NCBI GenBank assembly: GCA_963575745.1
Contig: CAUYUJ010020519.1
Coordinates: 86,803-150,802 of the forward strand
Direction: 5' to 3'
Origin: Prorocentrum cordatum
Lineage: Eukaryota > Sar > Dinophyceae > Prorocentrales > Prorocentraceae
DNA length: 64,000 bases
A program made the position numbers and the translations under genes. A model generated the notes under the pieces. The model did not search any database, was not told the origin of the DNA, and worked only from the letters and a program-made list of their open reading frames with translations. Numbering within the stretch: position 1 is the stretch's first letter; every line of letters begins with the position of its first letter. Below, piece by piece: positions 40,554 to 50,799 of the stretch.

Positions 40554-41084
40554 AATGCCGGGACGGTCGGTTCCTGCTCAATTGTTGACCTTCTGGCACT
40601 GGGCTGCGCGCCCGCCACATGACGACCGAGTCCCGGGTCGCTCCTGGCGGCGGCAGCGGTGAATCGGTTGGCTGGCGAGGGGCAGCAGGGGCCGACGTCT
40701 CGGCCCGGCAGCGCCGTCGAGGGCCGAGGAGCTGTCGCTCCTCGGGTCGACGGGTACTGCTGCCAGCGCTTCTGCCCCCCCCCCGCCGCTGGAAGCGGCG
40801 CGGAGGCCGAGCCATCCTCCCCCCGCCGCCTCCGGCGGCGCGGGGCCCCGGAGGGAGAGACCGCAGGCGGTCGCGAGGTCCTCGCCCAGCCGGTGAGCGC
40901 GGGGGGAAAGCGCGCCGACCGCTGCGGAGGCCAGGGCGCCGTGCGGCCGCGCGTTCGCAGCTGTCCGGCGCTGTCGGCAGGGAAATGCTCACGTGCGGGG
41001 GCGGAGGGGCAGCCAGCAGCAGGAGCAGCGGCAGGGCCGCGGAGGAGGAGAGCCGAACGGGAGCCAACGAGCGCAAGCTTCGCG
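40554..41084. other. No gene recognised
   Basis: Very GC-rich, with several stop-poor frames on both strands; none is favoured. Confidence 0.4.
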
Positions 41085-41205
41085 AGGCCCGCGCGGACTT
41101 CCGAGATCGGCGCTGGGCCCTCCCAGGCGGCGCCTCCAGCACCGCGCCTGGCGCGCTCCTGCCAGAGAGGGAGGCGCAGCGCCGATCCGAGATATCCGCG
41201 CGGAT
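41085..41205. repeat. Fold-back family F, diverged copy 1
   Basis: Arms ccgcgcggacttccgagatc and gatccgagatatccgcgcgg around a ggcggcgcctccagcacc core. Weaker relative of 45043-45172 and 53406-53543. Confidence 0.7.
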
Positions 41206-41233
41206 GCTGTTTTGTCTTGCACAACGGCGAAGT

Positions 41234-41394
41234 TCAGGAGGGACATACACAGGCACAATTCATCGTCGACTCCAGGGAAAATATGCGAAAATATAGGAAG
41301 TGGGGAGGGACGACGAAAACCCAGAAATCTAGGGGGAACTATGGGGAACCTTGTTATTTGTATCTATTTATTTGTGTGTCCCAGGGCCCCGTCA
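41234..41394 (+). mobile_element. M2 element, copy 3, TSD GAAGT
   Basis: TCAGGAGGGACATACACAGG at the left end, tgtcccagggccccgtca at the right end, GAAGT at 41229-41233 and 41395-41399. Internal atcgtcgactcc and gtatctatttatttgtgtgt match the other copies. Confidence 0.85.
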
Positions 41395-41399
41395 GAAGT

Positions 41400-42300
41400 A
41401 TTTGCATGCTCATGTGCGTCGCCCCTGCTGTGTCCCGCACTGCGCTGCGTCGCGCTCGCTGAGCTGGCGGGCTTGGGCCCCGAGGCTGCCATGAGCTTTC
41501 GGTCAACCAGCTGCTGGCGGCCAGCCGCGACCACGGTCCTTTGCTAGTTTCGGTGCCCGTGGTGCCCCGTGGATGTATACGATTCCGGATCTGCGGCGTC
41601 GCGATCTCTTCTCTGTGCGAGCGTGTTGTTCACGCTTCGGTCTACTGTCAGGAGCGGCACGAAGATGCACACGTACGTGAACCCACCCAGGTTTCGAAAG
41701 TGTGCATTTCGCAAACGTTCGTGTCACCAGGCTGGCCCCGCGGACTGGGGGGCCGCATTTATGTACGTGGCAAGGCGCGTTCGTCCTTCCGTGGAATCCC
41801 TATATGGGGATCCGTTTCGGGCACAGGGTTTGATCACTGCCAAGCACGACCCGGGATGAACAACTGGTATCCGTGAAGTGAGCCTATGAGCTCCATACAT
41901 CTTTACATGCATTTCCTGCGTACACCTGGATATGTCTCAAGATACGTGGCGACCCTCAGAGTCTGGGATTCGCATGTCCTTAGCTCGACACCGCGCTATC
42001 TAGGATGGTCTGGTCATCCGACGTGCTTGGCACCAGATCCATGGAGGCTTCAGTGGGCCCTTCACATCAATTGGTGGTGAGACGGGCTTTGCCATGTCCA
42101 CGGCTTGGAGGGCCCATGTGCCGGATATCCCAGACGTCTGCACGTTTTGTGAAGTATGTCATTGCCGTGATCTCCGTTTATACGCACGCAGCTCGCGCCA
42201 GTTCGAAGAGGGGACATTTCGACCTGGGCAACCGCTTGCATGTGATTGGATCTATTGACGACCCTGCATCCCCAGGCCTCCTGTGCGCCTCCTCCTCCTC
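41400..42300. other. No gene recognised
   Basis: Normal-complexity sequence, less GC-biased than the surroundings. Short open frames on both strands; no recognisable motif. Confidence 0.4.
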
Positions 42301-42309
42301 CTGAGGACG

Positions 42310-42407
42310 TCTGCGACACGGACGCCGACGGACGACGTCGACGTCAACGACGGCGACGGTCGATGACGACGACGACGCACAACGACGGACACGACTGGCA
42401 ACGACGA

Positions 42408-42506
<99 letters not shown>

Positions 42507-42520
42507 ACAACGCGACGACG
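42310..42520. repeat. ACG/GAC trinucleotide repeat
   Basis: Long runs of gacgacgac, purest at 42405-42515. Confidence 0.95.
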
Positions 42521-42714
42521 ATTGGCGACTGCGGAGTCCGACCAAGGACGGACGCGGCGGCCAACAGCGCCGGACGGCGCCGACGACAGCGGCAGGCGGC
42601 GTCGCTGCTGAACTGGGCCACGTTCGACGAGGACCGCCGCCGCCGTCGCTGGGCGGCCCGGCCGATGCGCGCCGCCCGTGGCTCGACGAGGGCCGTCGAC
42701 CCCGTCGTCGTGCC

Positions 42715-43140
42715 CTCCTCCTCCTCCTCCTCCTCCTCCTCCTCCTCCTCCTCCACATCATCCAGATCGTCGTGGTCTTCGTCGTCCTCCTCATCCTCCT
42801 CGTCGCCCCGCTCATCCTCCTCGCCGCCGTCCTGGCCCTCCCCCCCCGTCCCAGAAGCCTCTCGTGCACACCCCCGGAGGGACCTCCGAGGGACGTCGCC
42901 CGCGGAGGCCTCTGGGGGCCTGACCCCCGAGGAGGAGGGCAGGGACGAGGGAGGGCGAGGAGGACGAGGGCGAGGAGCAGTGGGAGGAGGAGGCGGAGAG
43001 GAGAGCGAGGAGGAGGACGAGGAGGCGAGGAGGACGAGGAGGAGGAGGAGGAGGACGAGGACGCGGAGAGGAGAGCGAGGAGGACGAGGAGGCGAGGAGG
43101 AGGAGAGGAGAGCGAGGAGAGGAGAGCGAGACGGGGACGA
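42715..43140. repeat. TCC tract, then GAGGAC-type purine tracts
   Basis: TCC triplets at 42716-42755, degenerate cctcctcg sequence to about 42830, then aggacgaggag-type sequence from 42925 to 43140. Strand composition switches from pyrimidine- to purine-rich in between. Confidence 0.85.
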
Positions 43141-43152
43141 GGAGCAGTGTTC

Positions 43153-43307
43153 AGTCGGGCCTGTCCCTCTACAGGGGGAGGATTCAACAATAGTCAAAGA
43201 ATAGTCGGGGGGCTATCTTTTGAGTATTATTTGACCATTCTGGAGTGTTGTTTGAGTATTTCTTATGTTTCGTCGAAAGTCCCCCTGTAGGTTGACACGC
43301 CCGACTT
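43153..43307 (+). mobile_element. M1 element, copy 1
   Basis: Ends agtcgggcctgtccctctac and gttgacacgcccgactt are inverted repeats; interior includes tagtcaaagaatagtcgggg. The flanks match those of copy 2, 331 bp away, so the two arose by tandem duplication of a larger unit, not by two insertions. Confidence 0.85.
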
Positions 43308-43483
43308 GCGACAAGGAGGACGAGGAGTAGTGCGAGGAGGAGGGGGAGAGGAGAGCGAGGAGGACGAGGATGATGATGGTTGTAGGGGAGAGCGACGACG
43401 ACGACGACGACGATGGCGACGACCCCCGAGGAAGAGGACAGGGACGAGGGAACGGAGGAGACAAGGAGGACGAGGAGTAGTGT

Positions 43484-43640
43484 TAAGTCGGGTATGTCCC
43501 TCTACAGGGGGAAGATTCAAAAATAGTCAAAGAATAGTCGGGAGCTATCTTTTCAGTATTCTTTGACCATTCTGGAGTATTTTTTGCGTATTTTTTATGT
43601 TTCGTCGAACATCCCCCTGTAGGGGGACACGCCCGACTTA
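43484..43640 (+). mobile_element. M1 element, copy 2
   Basis: ttaagtcgggtatgtccctc at the left and gggggacacgcccgacttaa at the right. Nearly perfect inverted ends of about 30 bp, the best preserved copy. Confidence 0.9.
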
Positions 43641-44028
43641 AGACAAGGAGGGCGAGGAGCAGTGGGAGGAGGAGGGGGAGAGGAGAGCGAGGAGGACGAG
43701 GATGATGATGGGGATAGGGGAAGAGCGACGACGACGACGATGGCGACGACCAGCAGGGCGAAGAGGAAGGAAGCGGAGGGAGGGGAGGAGAGTGAACCAG
43801 GAGAGCCGAGGAGGAGGGGGGGATGAGCTGGGCGGAGTGAGAGGAGGACGGAAGAGGGCTCCCAGAAGCCCACCAGAGCACTTAAAGACTCATCCCCATC
43901 CTTTGGCAAGACACAACAAGCTCAGAGGAGGAGAAGTTACCCATACCTCTACCCTCCCCTAGTTTTCCCCTTTCTGGGCCTCCTGGGCCTCTGTAGTCGC
44001 CACCGCTGGATTCGCCTCGAAATCCTGT
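43641..44028 (+). other. Purine-rich sequence, no gene seen
   Basis: GAGG/GACGA-rich to about 43830, followed by ordinary sequence. A 65-bp segment ending at about 44065 recurs at about 61940-62005. Confidence 0.5.
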
Positions 44029-44345
44029 TCAGAACGCACCCCAGGAGAGGTCCGGGGAGTGGCGGTATCGGTACCTTAGTTCGGCGCCGTCACCCCACAG
44101 TTCCCTCTCGTATTTGGAAACCTTCAGCCAACCCTCTGCGGCCTTGTTCCAGAAGTCCGTATCCATCCCAGGCCACAGGTAGTCTCCACTCAGCAGATCT
44201 TCGGACACTATGCCTGCCTCGAGCATCCCTGAAGTGAATTGGGCGCTGCGGGTTGATGTCGAAGTACTGCACCACCACGAGCAGAACAAGTGGGTTTCCC
44301 CACGAGCGTCGTATGCGGGCAAAACTTGTGTCCATATCCACTGCA
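44029..44345 (-). CDS. Coding-like minus-strand segment, frame broken
   Basis: Reading downward from 44345, one frame gives SFARIRRSWGNPLVLLVVVQ then YFDINPQRPIHF. Near 44235 it must shift to continue as SGMLEAGIVSEDLLSGDYLW, PGMDTDFWNKAAEGWLKV and SPDLSWGAF, ending at 44029. The composition looks like real protein (Trp, Asp, Tyr-rich), and the other frames do not. A one-base change or a small intron could explain the shift. Family not recognised. The last part matches a minus-strand segment at 61964-62005 (HRYSPDLSRGAF). Confidence 0.4.
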
Positions 44346-45042
44346 GCTTGGGGTTTCGGGCTCCCTTGCCCAGAAAACCGAGAAGCACTGCATATGGATA
44401 AAGATCCGGCCCCTACCAGAGGCTCGTATGTTGTCCATGTCCAGTGCGCCTCGGCCTTGCGGCGCCCCTTCCACGAAATTCCAAGACGCCCTGGATATGG
44501 ATATGAATATTGCCCGCGTCGTACAGTCGGTGCGCTGAAGAAGGAACCCTTTTCGTTGTGGAGGGGCTCCGTGTTCCTTAATTGTTTCACAGTTTGCCTC
44601 AGGGTTTCCTTTTGTTTTCCATGGGAAATCGAAGTTCAACTTATGGAGAAAAGGGGCCTCGTTCCTTATTTATGGTTCCTTAGGTCAGCGCCCCAACTGC
44701 AGGCGCTGGTGTTATGGTGCTCGAACCTACTGTAGCCTTGTTTTCCAGAAGTAATTTCGAGCGCCAGAAAATGTACCGAAACTCAAGGGTGTTCACGTGT
44801 CGGGCCCTGGGAGACACTCGCCCGACACTGCTTTGACATTTTTTCGGGACTCTTTTGACACTTTCCCGGGTGCTCGAAATTATTTCGGGGATGCAGTTCT
44901 TAAGTAGGATGGGAACAACATAACGTTGGTGCAAAAGTTCCTCCCGACGAGATGTTCCTCTGTCGTCGTCCTCCTCCGAAGCCGCCGCCCCCTCCGAAGC
45001 CACGGGAGGCTTCTGAGAAGCCCACAGGCTTCCGAGAACCGT

Positions 45043-45172
45043 GGCGCTCCGCGCGGATTTCTTGGATCCGCGCCTGGACCCCCCTGGCGGCGCCTCTGGC
45101 GCCGCCCCTGGCGCGTTCTGCGCGCCAGGGAGGGGGGCCCAGCGAGGATCCAAGAAATCCGCGGGGAGCGCC
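45043..45172. repeat. Fold-back family F, copy 2
   Basis: Arms ggcgctccgcgcggatttct / tggatccgcgc and gaggatccaagaaatccg / cggggagcgcc; centre ctggcggcgcctctggcgcc. Almost the whole 130 bp is self-complementary. An M1 copy starts 13 bp further on. Confidence 0.85.
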
Positions 45173-45184
45173 AAAAGTTTCTGG

Positions 45185-45346
45185 TTAGGTCGGGCATGTC
45201 CCCCCCCTACAGGCGGAGCTTGGACGTGTGATAAGAACTGGTCGAAACATACACCAAAATGATCAACAATAGTAGCAAAATCGTCCCTGGACTATTTGTT
45301 GACTATTTTTGAGCATTCCCCCGATACAGGGACAGGCCCGACTTAA
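45185..45346 (+). mobile_element. M1 element, copy 3
   Basis: ttaggtcgggcatgtccccc at the left, gatacagggacaggcccgac at the right (then ttaa). Only 2 bp separate it from copy 4. Confidence 0.8.
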
Positions 45347-45348
45347 GT

Positions 45349-45509
45349 TTAAGTCGGGCCTGTCCCTCTACAGGCGGAATATTCAAAAATGGTCCAATAA
45401 TAGTCAGGGGACTATGTTTTTGAGTATTTTTTGTCATCTTTTGAGCATGTTTGAAATATGAGTTTTTTCTCGTCGAAAATCCCCCTGTAGGGGGACACCC
45501 CCGACCTAA
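45349..45509 (+). mobile_element. M1 element, copy 4
   Basis: ttaagtcgggcctgtccctc at the left, tgtagggggacacccccgac at the right (then ctaa). Interior cgtcgaaaatcccccctg-like, as in copies 1-2. Confidence 0.85.
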
Positions 45510-45544
45510 CATGAAGTTTATGTTTTATGTGTTTTTTTTCTTCT

Positions 45545-45685
45545 TCCAGAGACGGCCTGCCCCCTCTCACTCTCCCCGTCGGCGCGCCGCCGGTGGTCGT
45601 ACTCCCCCGTCGGAGGAGTACGCGGAGCAGCAGCGGCAGCTGCGCGCCGAGAAGCAGATCTCAGGCCCTCCGTTTGGACGCCCGG
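45545..45685 (+). other. Possible exon after a splice acceptor
   Basis: A pyrimidine run ending in cttcttccag at 45549 resembles a 3' splice site. The following frame (RRPAPSHSPRRRAAGG, SEEYAEQQRQLRAEKQ) is coding-like, but it then enters the palindrome at 45686. Weak support. Confidence 0.3.
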
Positions 45686-45846
45686 AATGGGTACCAATGC
45701 CCAACAACAAATGTGGTTCCAAACCAACAGAGGCCGCTGTTGGGCAGGCGGCCTTCTGTGTCGACTTGACACAGGCCGCGGCGGCGTGGACAGCGAGTCC
45801 TGTTCAAAATGAACAAGAGCTGCTGTTGGGCATTGTACCCATTCTT
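45686..45846. repeat. 161-bp palindrome (fold-back element)
   Basis: Left arm gaatgggtaccaatgcccaa, right arm ttgggcattgtacccattc. Symmetry continues through aacagaggccgctgttggg and closes around ctgtgtcgacttgacacag at the centre. No TSD identified. Confidence 0.8.
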
Positions 45847-45928
45847 TCCGTACCCATTTCGTTCGTGCCGATTGCGAGCGCCGAGTGCCGCCTCCGCTCG
45901 CCCCCGCCGCTGTTGGCCATGGCCAGAC

Positions 45929-46097
45929 TGAAGTCGGGCCGGTCCCTCTGCAGGAGGAGTATTCAGACACAGTTGCTTAAGCAAAAATTGTCCGGGGACG
46001 ATTTTGTTGATTATGTTTGAATAGTTGTTGGATATTTCTTCGACGTGTTTAAACTTTTCTCTAAACATCGGCCTGCAGGGGGACATGCCCGACCTGA
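45929..46097 (+). mobile_element. M1 element, copy 5, TSD GGCCAGAC
   Basis: Begins tgaagtcgggccggtccctc and ends gggggacatgcccgacctga. The 8-mer GGCCAGAC lies immediately on each side (45921-45928 and 46098-46105). Confidence 0.85.
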
Positions 46098-46128
46098 GGC
46101 CAGACACAGGCCTCCCCCTGGAGCCAGT

Positions 46129-46294
46129 TTAAGTCAGGCATGTCACCCTGCAAGAGGAATATATTCAAAAAACGTCAAAAGATAGTCTGGAGACGATGCT
46201 TCGAGGATGTTCTGACTGTTTTGGGTTTTTGTTGTTTGACTCTTGTTTTGATTTTTCGCCCAAGATGCGCCTGTAGGGGGCCGTGCCCGACATA
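46129..46294 (+). mobile_element. M1 element, copy 6, TSD GAGCSAGT
   Basis: Begins ttaagtcaggcatgtcaccc and ends gggggccgtgcccgacata. Flanks GAGCCAGT (46121-46128) and GAGCGAGT (46295-46302) match at 7 of 8 bases. Confidence 0.8.
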
Positions 46295-46427
46295 GAGCGA
46301 GTTTTTGCCAGCCCGACAGGCTGTGGCTGTTTGGCTAAGCTTGTGGGCAGAGCTGCCGGCCCGCCTCGCGCACCCTGCATCATTGCCGCGGCCGCCAGGC
46401 CCCAGAGCGTGCCACAGGGCTCCCTGG

Positions 46428-46812
46428 GACCACTGCCTCGCGTTCTCGGGTGGGGTTTTCTCGAAGGGGAAGAAGTTTCGGGCGATCGCAAACATGGACC
46501 CAGGTGGCGTGGATTAGCGACGGGTCCCGTTCCCATGGCAGATCGCGGATTTCCGCCGCCGAGCGAGGCGGCTCCGGAGTCATTTTGGTGAGGGCACCTC
46601 CCCCGAATAGCCGATGGGGAGAGCAATACACAATACATGTATCCAGGGGCGCCGATGATCTATGTCTTCGACAAGGCTCCCAGGCGAATGCGTGTAATGC
46701 CTGCCCCTGGGCTATTCGCCCTTATCGTCGCCGCCGATTGCCTCGCGTCCTCGGGGTGGGATCTCTCGAAGGGAAAGAAAGAGTTTGTCGGTGGTTCAAA
46801 GATGGGTCCTGA
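46428..46812. repeat. Two diverged copies of an 80-bp segment
   Basis: 46428-46510 and 46736-46812 share gcctcgcgttctcgggtggg / ctcgaaggg / aaagaag / atgg. The part at 46478-46620 is separately duplicated at 59848-59985. Confidence 0.65.
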
Positions 46813-47287
46813 CGGATGGGGTCCCCAAGGACGAGGTGCCTCAAACAGCGTAGATCCACCCTCGGTTGCCTTCCTATCCTTCGGCCCCCATCCCTCAGGA
46901 CCCCATCTTCGAAACACCGAGCTTGGTCCTCTCGCGATGGCGGCCCAGAACCACCTGGATCATCGAAGGTCCCAGTTAGTCGGGGCCTGGGGTGGCCAGC
47001 CTCTTGCTCTTCGGGCGCGCCGAAGAGGCGCGTGAGGGCCAGGCGTGCGTTTGCGCGTGCACGCCCATGCCGCGTGGGTTTGGCCAGTCCGCGCGCCTCC
47101 CTCGGCCTCTGCTGGACTTCGCCGCGCCGCTGTGCGCGTGGCCGCGACGCCAAATTAGTGGTCGTGTGGTCGCGTGTGTGCGTGTGTGTGAGAGCGAGGG
47201 AGAGTGTGTGTGTGTGTGTGTGCGTGTGCGTCGTACGTGCGACGGGCCAGCGACAGATGAGATTATCAGCATTCCGCTCAGCTTTCT
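46813..47287. other. No gene recognised; GT repeat at 47175-47230
   Basis: Ordinary sequence followed by a tgtgtgtg run with gagcgaggg inside. Confidence 0.5.
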
Positions 47288-47640
47288 TGGAACGCCACTG
47301 ATCTAACAGTGCGAGCGACGTGACAGGCTGCGACGCTGGGTTCTAGCGGGGTGCCGACCACGCTGGCGTGCAGCACCAGGTGGGACTTCGCAGCGCACTG
47401 TGGCGAGTGTTGCTCCACCCCGCCGCGTACCGCAGCACCTGCGAGTGAGACAGGAACGACCAGTCCTAGACAAAACGCCCCCGATGGGGAAGGAGCATCG
47501 TTTTTTACATATCTCGATTGGATCGTCCCCAGGTTAGGACCCCTCTCCTTCTAAAGTGCCCCCCCTAATAGCGCTGGGATGTGCATGACGCGCAAATGGG
47601 TTGAACACCAGGGGCGACCGCCCACGACCGTGATAGTCAT
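47288..47640 (+). repeat. Segmental duplicate D, copy 1
   Basis: About 80-85 percent identical by eye to 50228-50605 in the same order: gatctaac, gctgggttct/gctgggctct, gccgaccacgc, agtgagacaggaac, cgcccccgatggggaagga, catatctcga and gcatgacgcgcaaa. Confidence 0.85.
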
Positions 47641-49510
47641 GAACATGCTGCCCACGGGCTTGGGAACCACGAAGCTGCCGCCCGCGAGCGTGAACACCGC
47701 GAAGTTGCGCGCCAGCAAGCGCGAGCACCCCGCAGCTGGCACTCACCCGCGTGAGCTCTCGAAGTTGCTTGCCAACGAGCGCGAACATCAAGAAATGGCA
47801 GCTCGCGAGCGGGAGTGTCGCGAGGAAGCGGCCCTCGATCGCGAGCTTCCCGAAACTGCGGCCCACGAGCGCGAACGCCACGAAATTGCCCGCCATCGGG
47901 TGCGAGCGTCGCGAAGTGCCACCCGCGGGCGAGAGGGCCACGAAACTATCGCCCATGAGAGCGAACGCCGCGAAGTTGCCTGCCAGCCAGCGCGAGCGCC
48001 ACGACACTGCCGCCAATTATCGGGGGCGGACAGAACCCCCAACAGTGACACGTCGATTAGTGAATTGTCCGTTTTCGGTTCTCGAGATGGCGCCGCGGCC
48101 GTTATTTCCCAGGCTTGCGCCCGCCAGGTTTGGGCCTCAGGTCGTTTTCATTAAACCACGTTTTACTAAATGGGGGTTCTGTCCATCCCCGAAATTAGCG
48201 CGAACGCAACGAAATCGCATGCCAGCGAGCGCCAGTACCCCAAAGCTCTTACCTTTGAGCGTGAGCACCACGGAGTTGCTAACGAGCTTGAACGCGACAG
48301 TGCGATCGCCCACGAGCGGGATCGCCAAGAGCCTGCCGCCCGCGAGCGCGCTCACTACGAAACTGCATCCCGCGAGCGTGATGAGCATGAAGCACCGCCG
48401 CCGAACTTGAACCCTGACGCTACTGCCCACGAGAGTGAGTACCACGAAGCTGTCGCCACCGAGTTTGAGCCCGACGGCGCGGCCCACGAGCGCGAAGGCC
48501 ACGACGTCGCCGCCCACAGTCGTGAACATCACGAAGATTTCGCCAGCGGGTGCTGGGCACCACGAAGCTGAACACGATGACCACGAAGCTGCTGCCGTCG
48601 AGCCTGATCCCCGTTGCTGCTGCCCCCGAGCATGAAGGTCGCGAAGTCGCTGCCCACGGGCGTGAACACTACGAAGTTGCCACTTGCGCATGCAGGACCC
48701 CGCGAAGCTGCCGCCTACGAGCGCGAAGGCCACGAAGCGGCCGCCTGCGGGCGCGCAGGCCCCGAAGGGCCCCTCTTCCGAGCCTGAGCGCGGCGTGGCT
48801 TCGGCCCACGAGCGCGAACACCATGGCGACGCCCCCGACGATCGCGAACACCACGAAACTGACGTCCCCGAGCACGAATTCCTCGACCTTGCCGCCTTTG
48901 GGCACGATGGCCGCGAAGCTACCTGTCACCGGGCTTGACCATCTCAACGCCTCGCCCACGAGCGTGCCGCGAACACGCTGCCCACGAAACACCACGAAAC
49001 TGATGCCCACCAGCCTGAGAGACACGAAGCTGTCATCTAGGGCGGGAACACCCCGGAGTGACCGCCTACGAACGCGAATGCCGCGCAATCGAACACCATG
49101 TTGCGGTACGAAATATGTGAACACCTACCCACAATTGTACAACACCAAGGTTGTCAGGATGCGATATGTACTTGCACCGCCCATCACGACGTGTTCAATT
49201 GTGGGCAGGACAGAATGCTTGCATTGTCCATAAGCGTTTTCGCAAGCACACGATGGACAGGAAAAAAACGATCACCCAGACCGGGCCACGAATCTTGCAA
49301 GCGTGGACGCCAAGAATCCGTCGCCCTCGAGCGCTCGAGCCCACGAGGGTGATGAGCTCGGAGCTGCCGTCTGCTGCGACCTCGAAAGGCACGAGCCCTT
49401 GAACACCGTGAAGGTGGGGCTCACCAGTGCGACTTTCCCAATGTTGCCGCCCGCGCGGGCAGGCCGCGAAATTGCCGCCCACGAGCGGGTGAATGTCCTG
49501 AAGCTGCTGC
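47610..49510 (+). repeat. 30-bp coding-capable minisatellite
   Basis: Units of the form gccgcccacgagcgcgaaca / ccacgaagct recur at 30-bp steps, with 33- and 36-bp variants and breaks at 48020-48192 and about 49110-49300. On plus they read as 10-residue repeats (HEREHHEVAA type: AAHERERHEIA, TAHESEYHEAV, AAHEREGHDVA); on minus as Phe/Val/Gly-rich repeats (FALVGGSF type). Each frame is interrupted by indels, so a single intact gene is not supported. The His/Glu/Arg composition suggests a coiled-coil-like product if translated. Confidence 0.8.
48020..48192. mobile_element. TCGGG-ended element in the minisatellite, TSD AATTA
   Basis: Left end tcgggggcggacagaacccc, right end ggggttctgtccatccccga, inverted repeats of 22 bp with two mismatches. 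AATTA at 48015-48019 and 48193-48197. The 30-bp units stop at one side and resume at the other. Confidence 0.9.
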
Positions 49511-49727
49511 GGTGCTGCGGACCTGTGTTGCCGATGCCCAAGGAGCGTTGACGCCCCGGGACTGGCGCAACGTTGGACGCCCCCCCCCCCCCTTCGAGTT
49601 CGACCCCAGGCGTGGCGCCAACGACTTTCAAAATCAACGAGAGATCCCCGACGATGTTTTAAGCGCACGCCACCATGGATGTATGTTTTCTGCTGCAAGG
49701 GAGTGGGAGACAGAGAGAGAGAGGGAC

Positions 49728-49761
<34 letters not shown>

Positions 49762-50227
49762 GTAAACTACGTTTTCGCACCTGCGTCCATCATGATGACC
49801 AGCTGGAGGAAGATGAGAGGCCCTTGCACGTCGAAGCAGCAATGAAGACGGTGGCGGAGCTAGCCGCGCCTACCAGTAGAAGGCATGGGTCTGCATTGTA
49901 AATTCGAATACCGCGCGGGCCCCTGTTCTGCAGCGAGAAGCGACATAGCCAAGTGGATAACGACAACCAATTAGACCGCGCAGCCAGATTTGGCCGCTTC
50001 GCACGCGCCAGGGCATGCCCAATTGACAAATGGGATGCTGACGAACGGTCCGACCGCGCAGTCAGACAGGGGCTTGCCCAGCCCCGCCCGCGACCGCCCA
50101 CGAACATGAAGGGGTTGAATCTTGACACGCCGTCGCTGAGGGGAGCCAGCCCGACGTCGAAGAGTAGCGCGTCTTGTGTGCGACACGTCAGCGAAACCTG
50201 AAATAAACAAGGCTCAACCCAACTCTC
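49511..50227. other. No gene recognised; GA repeat at 49705-49760
   Basis: A gagagaga tract with a few gaca interruptions, then ordinary sequence. Short motifs gaccgcgcagccag and gaccgcgcagtcag at 49974 and 50051 form a small repeat. Confidence 0.5.
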
Positions 50228-50605
50228 CTGGAGCGCCATCGATCTAACTATGCGAAACCGGCAGTGTGAAAGAGTCTCAGTTCTTTGCATGCTACGACGC
50301 TGGGCTCTGACGGGGAGCCGACCACGCCGGCGCGCAGCACCAACTTGGACCTCGCAGCGCAGTGTGGCGAGCGTTGCTGTACCACGCCACGCGCCGCAGC
50401 ACATGCGAGTGAGACAGGAGCAACCTGTCCTAGGTAGTACGCCCCCGATGGGGAAGGAACACAGCTTTTTGACATATCTCGACTGGATCGCCCCCCCAGG
50501 CTAGGGCCCGTCTCCTTCTAAAGTGCACCCCGCCAACAGCGCCGGGATATGCATGACGCGCAAAGGGGAGTTGAACACCAGGGGCGACAGCCCACGAACG
50601 TGATT
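50228..50605 (+). repeat. Segmental duplicate D, copy 2
   Basis: Second copy of the segment at 47288-47640. In both places it leads into cgcccacgANcgtgatNNtc minisatellite-type units (50590-50680), so the duplication includes the start of the 30-bp array. Confidence 0.85.
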
Positions 50606-50799
50606 ATCATGAACATGCTGCCCAAGCGAGGGTTTGAGCACCAGGGTCGACCGCCCACGAGCGTGGTGATAATCAGAACGCCTGCCCCAGGCGATTCGGG
50701 CCCGAGGAGAAAGGAGCATGACTTCCGACCGATCTCTGCTGGAACGCCCCCAGGCTCGGACCCTTCTCTTTTCAAAAGCATGTGTGTACGTGTGTGTGT

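Noticed and set aside
43484-43640. TTAA on both sides of M1 copy 2, suggesting a piggyBac-like TSD
   Set aside because: Only this copy has exact TTAA on both sides, and the bases fall within the inverted repeat; copies 5 and 6 show 8-bp direct repeats instead.
48015-48197. The break in the 30-bp minisatellite as simple unit decay
   Set aside because: Inverted ends and exact AATTA duplicates show an insertion.
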